DNA of 64,000 bases from Oscillospiraceae bacterium (GTDB taxonomy: Bacteria; Bacillota; Clostridia; Oscillospirales; Acutalibacteraceae): assembly GCA_015066205.1 (NCBI GenBank), contig SVOV01000006.1, forward strand, positions 1-64,000. Reading direction: 5' to 3'. This document shows positions 61,129 to 64,000 of the stretch, one piece after another (the first letter of the stretch is position 1; each line of letters opens with the position of its first letter). The position numbers and the translations under genes are program-made. The notes below the pieces were generated by a model. That model searched no databases. It was not told where the DNA came from and worked only from the letters and a program-made list of their open reading frames with translations.

Positions 61129-62937
61129 ATGAAAAAGAAAAAACCAAATCATTCTTTTTTTGATAATACGGTGTTTATGTTTAAGACCTTGAGCAAATGG
61201 GACAAAACACTTATACCGATGAATGTGTTATATGATATTTTTGTAGTTGTGGTTGAATTAGGTGTTGCAAGCTTTGCCACGACCTTGACATACTGTCTTG
61301 AAAACAATAAAGGCTTATCAGCTATTGTTTTTGTGACTCTTGCAGTTACGGTCGTGCAGATCTTTTCAAATTCAATGAGTAATATTCTGTGGCAAAAAAT
61401 TCAGGGTAAGCGTATTCAGATAGAAAGAAATTTTGATGTCTTTCTTGGGCAAAAGGTTATGGATATGGATTTTGATCTGCTTGAGGGGCCTGTCGGAAGA
61501 GAAAAATATCAAAAAGCTAAAAACGCCTTGACTTATGAGGGTGTATATGCCTTCACTGAGCAATACGGAAAGCTCTTCACAATGCTTATGCTGACTCTCA
61601 TATACGGCACGATAACAGTTACATTGAATCCGTGGCTGATTCTGATATTAACGGTTCTTGAAGCGCTTAAGCTTGTTTCGGTTGCATTGGAAAGCAGACT
61701 TATAAACAGCACAAAAGCTCCTATTGCAAAAGTTGACAGAAGATTAAATTATGTAAATCGGATTTCCCGTGATTTCTCTTCGGCAAAAGATATAAGGCTG
61801 TATCAGTTACGGGAGTACCTGATACATATGAGCGAGTATTTTATCGGTGAAAGAAAATTCTGGACACAAAAGATGTATTTTTATTATTTTTGCACTGATA
61901 TGATTTCACTTGTTCTGAGTGTAGGTATTGAAATAGGCATATTCATCTATATTGTGTTTGCAATGCTTGACGGCAATATTTCTAAGACAGAGCTTGTTTT
62001 ATATGTGTTTACCGTTACGGAATTTGCGGCATATTTGACGGAAATCGGTAATGTTGCAGTGGGCAATATTCAGGTTAATATGGAAATTGGTAATCTGCGT
62101 GAGTTCCTTGATATTAAAAATACGGCAAGAAACAGCGGCGGAAGAGCTTTGCCGAAAGAAATGCCTTATGATATTGAGCTGCAAAATGTTTCTTTTGCCT
62201 ATCCCGGAAGTGATAAAAAGGTCTTAAAAAATATCAACCTGAAGATCCGAAAGGGTGAAAACCTTGCGCTTGTAGGTGTGAACGGAGCAGGAAAAACAAC
62301 GCTTGTTAAAATTATTTGCGGGCTTTACAGACCGACAGAGGGAAAAGTGCTTATAAACGGAACTGAAATATCCGAATTTAACCGTGATGATTATTACAAA
62401 ATTATTTCTGCAGTTTTTCAGGATCCGAGAATTATGCCCTGCAGTATTCTTGAAAATGTTTCTATGCTGCCGGAGAGAGAAAGTAACAGGGAGAGGTTTT
62501 TCTCATGTATAAAAAAAGCAGGACTCTACGAAAAGATTCAAGCGCTTGACATGAAAGAAAACACTCTTCTTGTGAAAACCGTTAATGAAAATGCGATTGA
62601 GCTTTCAGGCGGAGAAATGCAAAGATTATTATTGGCTAGGGCAATTTACAAGGATACGCCGATGCTCATATTGGATGAACCTACGGCTGCTCTTGATCCT
62701 ATTGCAGAAAATGAAATATATCTTCGCTACAGTGAAATCTCGAAAAACCGAACCTCGGTTTACATTTCGCACAGGCTGTCATCAACAAGATTTTGCGACA
62801 GAATAGTTTTGCTTGACGAAAACCGTATTGCCGAGATCGGAACTCATGATGAGCTTATGAGCCTTGACGGCAAATATGCTGAAATGTATAGCATCCAGAG
62901 TAAATATTACAGGAAGGAGAAAGCGGATAATGACTGA
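61129..62937 (+). CDS. ABC exporter half-transporter 1
   Basis: The 602-residue fused permease-ATPase has six membrane helices (~25-330). The nucleotide-binding domain has Walker A GVNGAGKTT, signature LSGGEMQRLLLARA, Walker B MLILDEPTAALDP and H-loop ISHRLSS. It is of the peptide/lipid exporter type without a peptidase domain. It overlaps the second exporter gene by 8 nt, indicating a heterodimer. It lies behind a predicted LytTR-controlled promoter. Cargo could be a peptide or an antimicrobial; no precursor gene is seen in the window. Confidence 0.92.
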   Translation: MKKKKPNHSFFDNTVFMFKTLSKWDKTLIPMNVLYDIFVVVVELGVASFATTLTYCLENNKGLSAIVFVTLAVTVVQIFSNSMSNILWQKIQGKRIQIERNFDVFLGQKVMDMDFDLLEGPVGREKYQKAKNALTYEGVYAFTEQYGKLFTMLMLTLIYGTITVTLNPWLILILTVLEALKLVSVALESRLINSTKAPIAKVDRRLNYVNRISRDFSSAKDIRLYQLREYLIHMSEYFIGERKFWTQKMYFYYFCTDMISLVLSVGIEIGIFIYIVFAMLDGNISKTELVLYVFTVTEFAAYLTEIGNVAVGNIQVNMEIGNLREFLDIKNTARNSGGRALPKEMPYDIELQNVSFAYPGSDKKVLKNINLKIRKGENLALVGVNGAGKTTLVKIICGLYRPTEGKVLINGTEISEFNRDDYYKIISAVFQDPRIMPCSILENVSMLPERESNRERFFSCIKKAGLYEKIQALDMKENTLLVKTVNENAIELSGGEMQRLLLARAIYKDTPMLILDEPTAALDPIAENEIYLRYSEISKNRTSVYISHRLSSTRFCDRIVLLDENRIAEIGTHDELMSLDGKYAEMYSIQSKYYRKEKADND

Positions 62938-64000
62938 CAAGAGTAAAAAACGCACGCTTAAGCAAGACTATAAGATCATAAGTCGTGCGTTAAAGCTGAT
63001 AAATACTTCAACTCCGCACCTGCTTTTACATATAAATATATTTACTTTCTGTTATTCGGCGACATATGTAGCATCTAATTATATTACAGCGGCAATAATT
63101 GATGAGCTTGTCGGAAATAAGAGCATAAAAAAACTCATTATTCTTGTCTCTTGCTATTCATTGGAAATACTATTTCGCATTATCCGTGATAAATCATGGC
63201 GAAAAGTTCGCTCATTCCACATAATCGCAAATAAATGGGAAGAAATGTTGCTGAATGAAAAGAATTTTTCTATGGATTATAAAAATATGGAAGATTCAAG
63301 AATAAAGGCAATGCGGCAGACAATAACCGACAGCAGCGGAGATACGGCAAGATTCAGCGGTCTTGTCGGAAGGCTTGTTACATTCTTTAATGCATTCTGG
63401 CGAGGTATACTTGCTTTCGGAGTCTCACTTGAAATGTTCTTTATGCATTCAGACAGAATTCTTTCGGGCTTCCAAAGGTTTATTGATTCACCTGTTGCAA
63501 CTTTGTTTTTCTTTGCAGTTGTTGCTGCATTAACTTTTTTTGATTATAAGGCAAACGGTAAATACAGTCATTTGATTGCTGACAATATGAAAAAGTGTTC
63601 TTATTCAGGCAGACTTTTGCATTATTATCTTAATGATTATCTTGATGACAGTAAGACCGGAAAGGATGTAAGAATATTTTCCCAGCAAAAGCTTGTAAAT
63701 TATTCTTCTGATATTTTTTATAATGAATGGAAGAGGCATAAAAATGCATGGCTAAACAATGAAAAAAAGAAAGGTATGTGGCACAACGGCTTCTGGGTTG
63801 CCATGACTGCATTGACATATCTTTATGTCGCAATAAAGGTATATATCGGTGCTTTCGGGCTTGGAAGCTTTGTTAAATATCAATGGTGTGTGTCAAAAAT
63901 TGCGTCGGCAACATTTCTCTTTTCGATGGCTGTTGCTGATCTTCGTGCAAATAACGATTTTCTTGAATTGTTTTTTGAATACCTTGATATTCCAAGTGAA
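62930..64000 (+). CDS. ABC exporter half-transporter 2, 5' part
   Basis: ATG 62930 opens a frame that runs in phase to the window end (357 codons, no stop). A basic cytoplasmic N-terminus (TDKSKKRTLKQDYK) is followed by membrane segments resembling the permease half of the preceding gene: helices near residues 30-50 and 60-80, and a pair near 140-205. The ATPase domain lies beyond the window. It overlaps the first half-transporter by 8 nt, with GGAAGGAG upstream as ribosome-binding site. It is the predicted partner in a heterodimeric exporter. Confidence 0.88.
   Translation, partial: MTDKSKKRTLKQDYKIISRALKLINTSTPHLLLHINIFTFCYSATYVASNYITAAIIDELVGNKSIKKLIILVSCYSLEILFRIIRDKSWRKVRSFHIIANKWEEMLLNEKNFSMDYKNMEDSRIKAMRQTITDSSGDTARFSGLVGRLVTFFNAFWRGILAFGVSLEMFFMHSDRILSGFQRFIDSPVATLFFFAVVAALTFFDYKANGKYSHLIADNMKKCSYSGRLLHYYLNDYLDDSKTGKDVRIFSQQKLVNYSSDIFYNEWKRHKNAWLNNEKKKGMWHNGFWVAMTALTYLYVAIKVYIGAFGLGSFVKYQWCVSKIASATFLFSMAVADLRANNDFLELFFEYLDIPSE

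Overview
This window reads as chromosome from an uncultured-type gut member of Bacillota (class Clostridia). The base composition is moderately AT-rich, ribosome-binding sites are of the strong AGGAGG type, TTG starts are common, promoters are of the TTGACA/TATAAT type and nearly every gene end carries a U-tailed hairpin. The gene content also fits: LytTR/GHKL two-component system, DeoR and XRE regulators, a sodium-type V-ATPase, AmiE/NamZ-like wall-recycling enzymes and many glycan-active enzymes. Placement below class level cannot be made from the sequence alone.

Layout. 1-3.4 kb: the end of a DNA-deoxyinosine glycosylase-like gene, a two-gene minus-strand unit (Asp-box sialidase-like protein and beta-helix protein), tRNA-Pro(GGG) and a 5'-truncated copy of a rhodanese gene whose intact copy is at 30.4 kb. 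3.4-12.3 kb: a defence island. It holds a type I restriction-modification system (XRE regulator, HsdM, HsdS, HsdR) interrupted by an AT-rich set made of a membrane protein, a HEPN-like protein, a relic of an hsdS 3' end and an AbiH-like protein. 12.3-13.2 kb: an IS200/IS605 tnpA element beside the second copy of a ~110-bp interspersed repeat.

13.2-19.3 kb: a minus-strand cluster with a polytopic membrane protein, two Asp-box propeller proteins, a KdsB-like CMP-sugar synthetase, an unrecognised (possibly deoxyhypusine-synthase-like) protein and a GNAT. 19.4-22.8 kb: two tandem neutral-ceramidase-like proteins. 22.8-30.3 kb: a seven-gene V-ATPase operon in the order E-DUF2764-A-B-D-I-K. 30.3-34 kb: rhodanese lipoprotein, alpha/beta hydrolase, GH43-like propeller, Ogt and a histidine phosphatase.

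34-39.3 kb: a second ceramidase-like pair behind a GH84 beta-N-acetylglucosaminidase, divergent from a second GNAT. 39.3-50.9 kb: secreted PHP protein, anchored metallophosphoesterase, DeoR regulator, esterase, inorganic pyrophosphatase, Tet(M)-like GTPase and an AmiE/NamZ-like pair. 50.9-58.5 kb: regulators, a methyltransferase, a GH16 glucanase and a macro-domain/DUF1349/VWA group. 58.5-64 kb: NanA-type lyase, then a LytTR response regulator and GHKL kinase followed by a tandem ABC exporter with a predicted LytTR direct-repeat site.

How it fits together. The strongest theme is capture and breakdown of host or dietary glycoconjugates: three sialidase-like propellers, a NanA-type lyase, GH84, GH16, a GH43-like protein and four ceramidase-like proteins. 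The most unusual pattern is a recurring arrangement, seen twice, of a GNAT gene divergent from a tandem pair of ceramidase-like genes. In one of the two copies the pair is led by GH84, so GH84 and a GNAT are separate genes in the combination that is fused in animal O-GlcNAcase.
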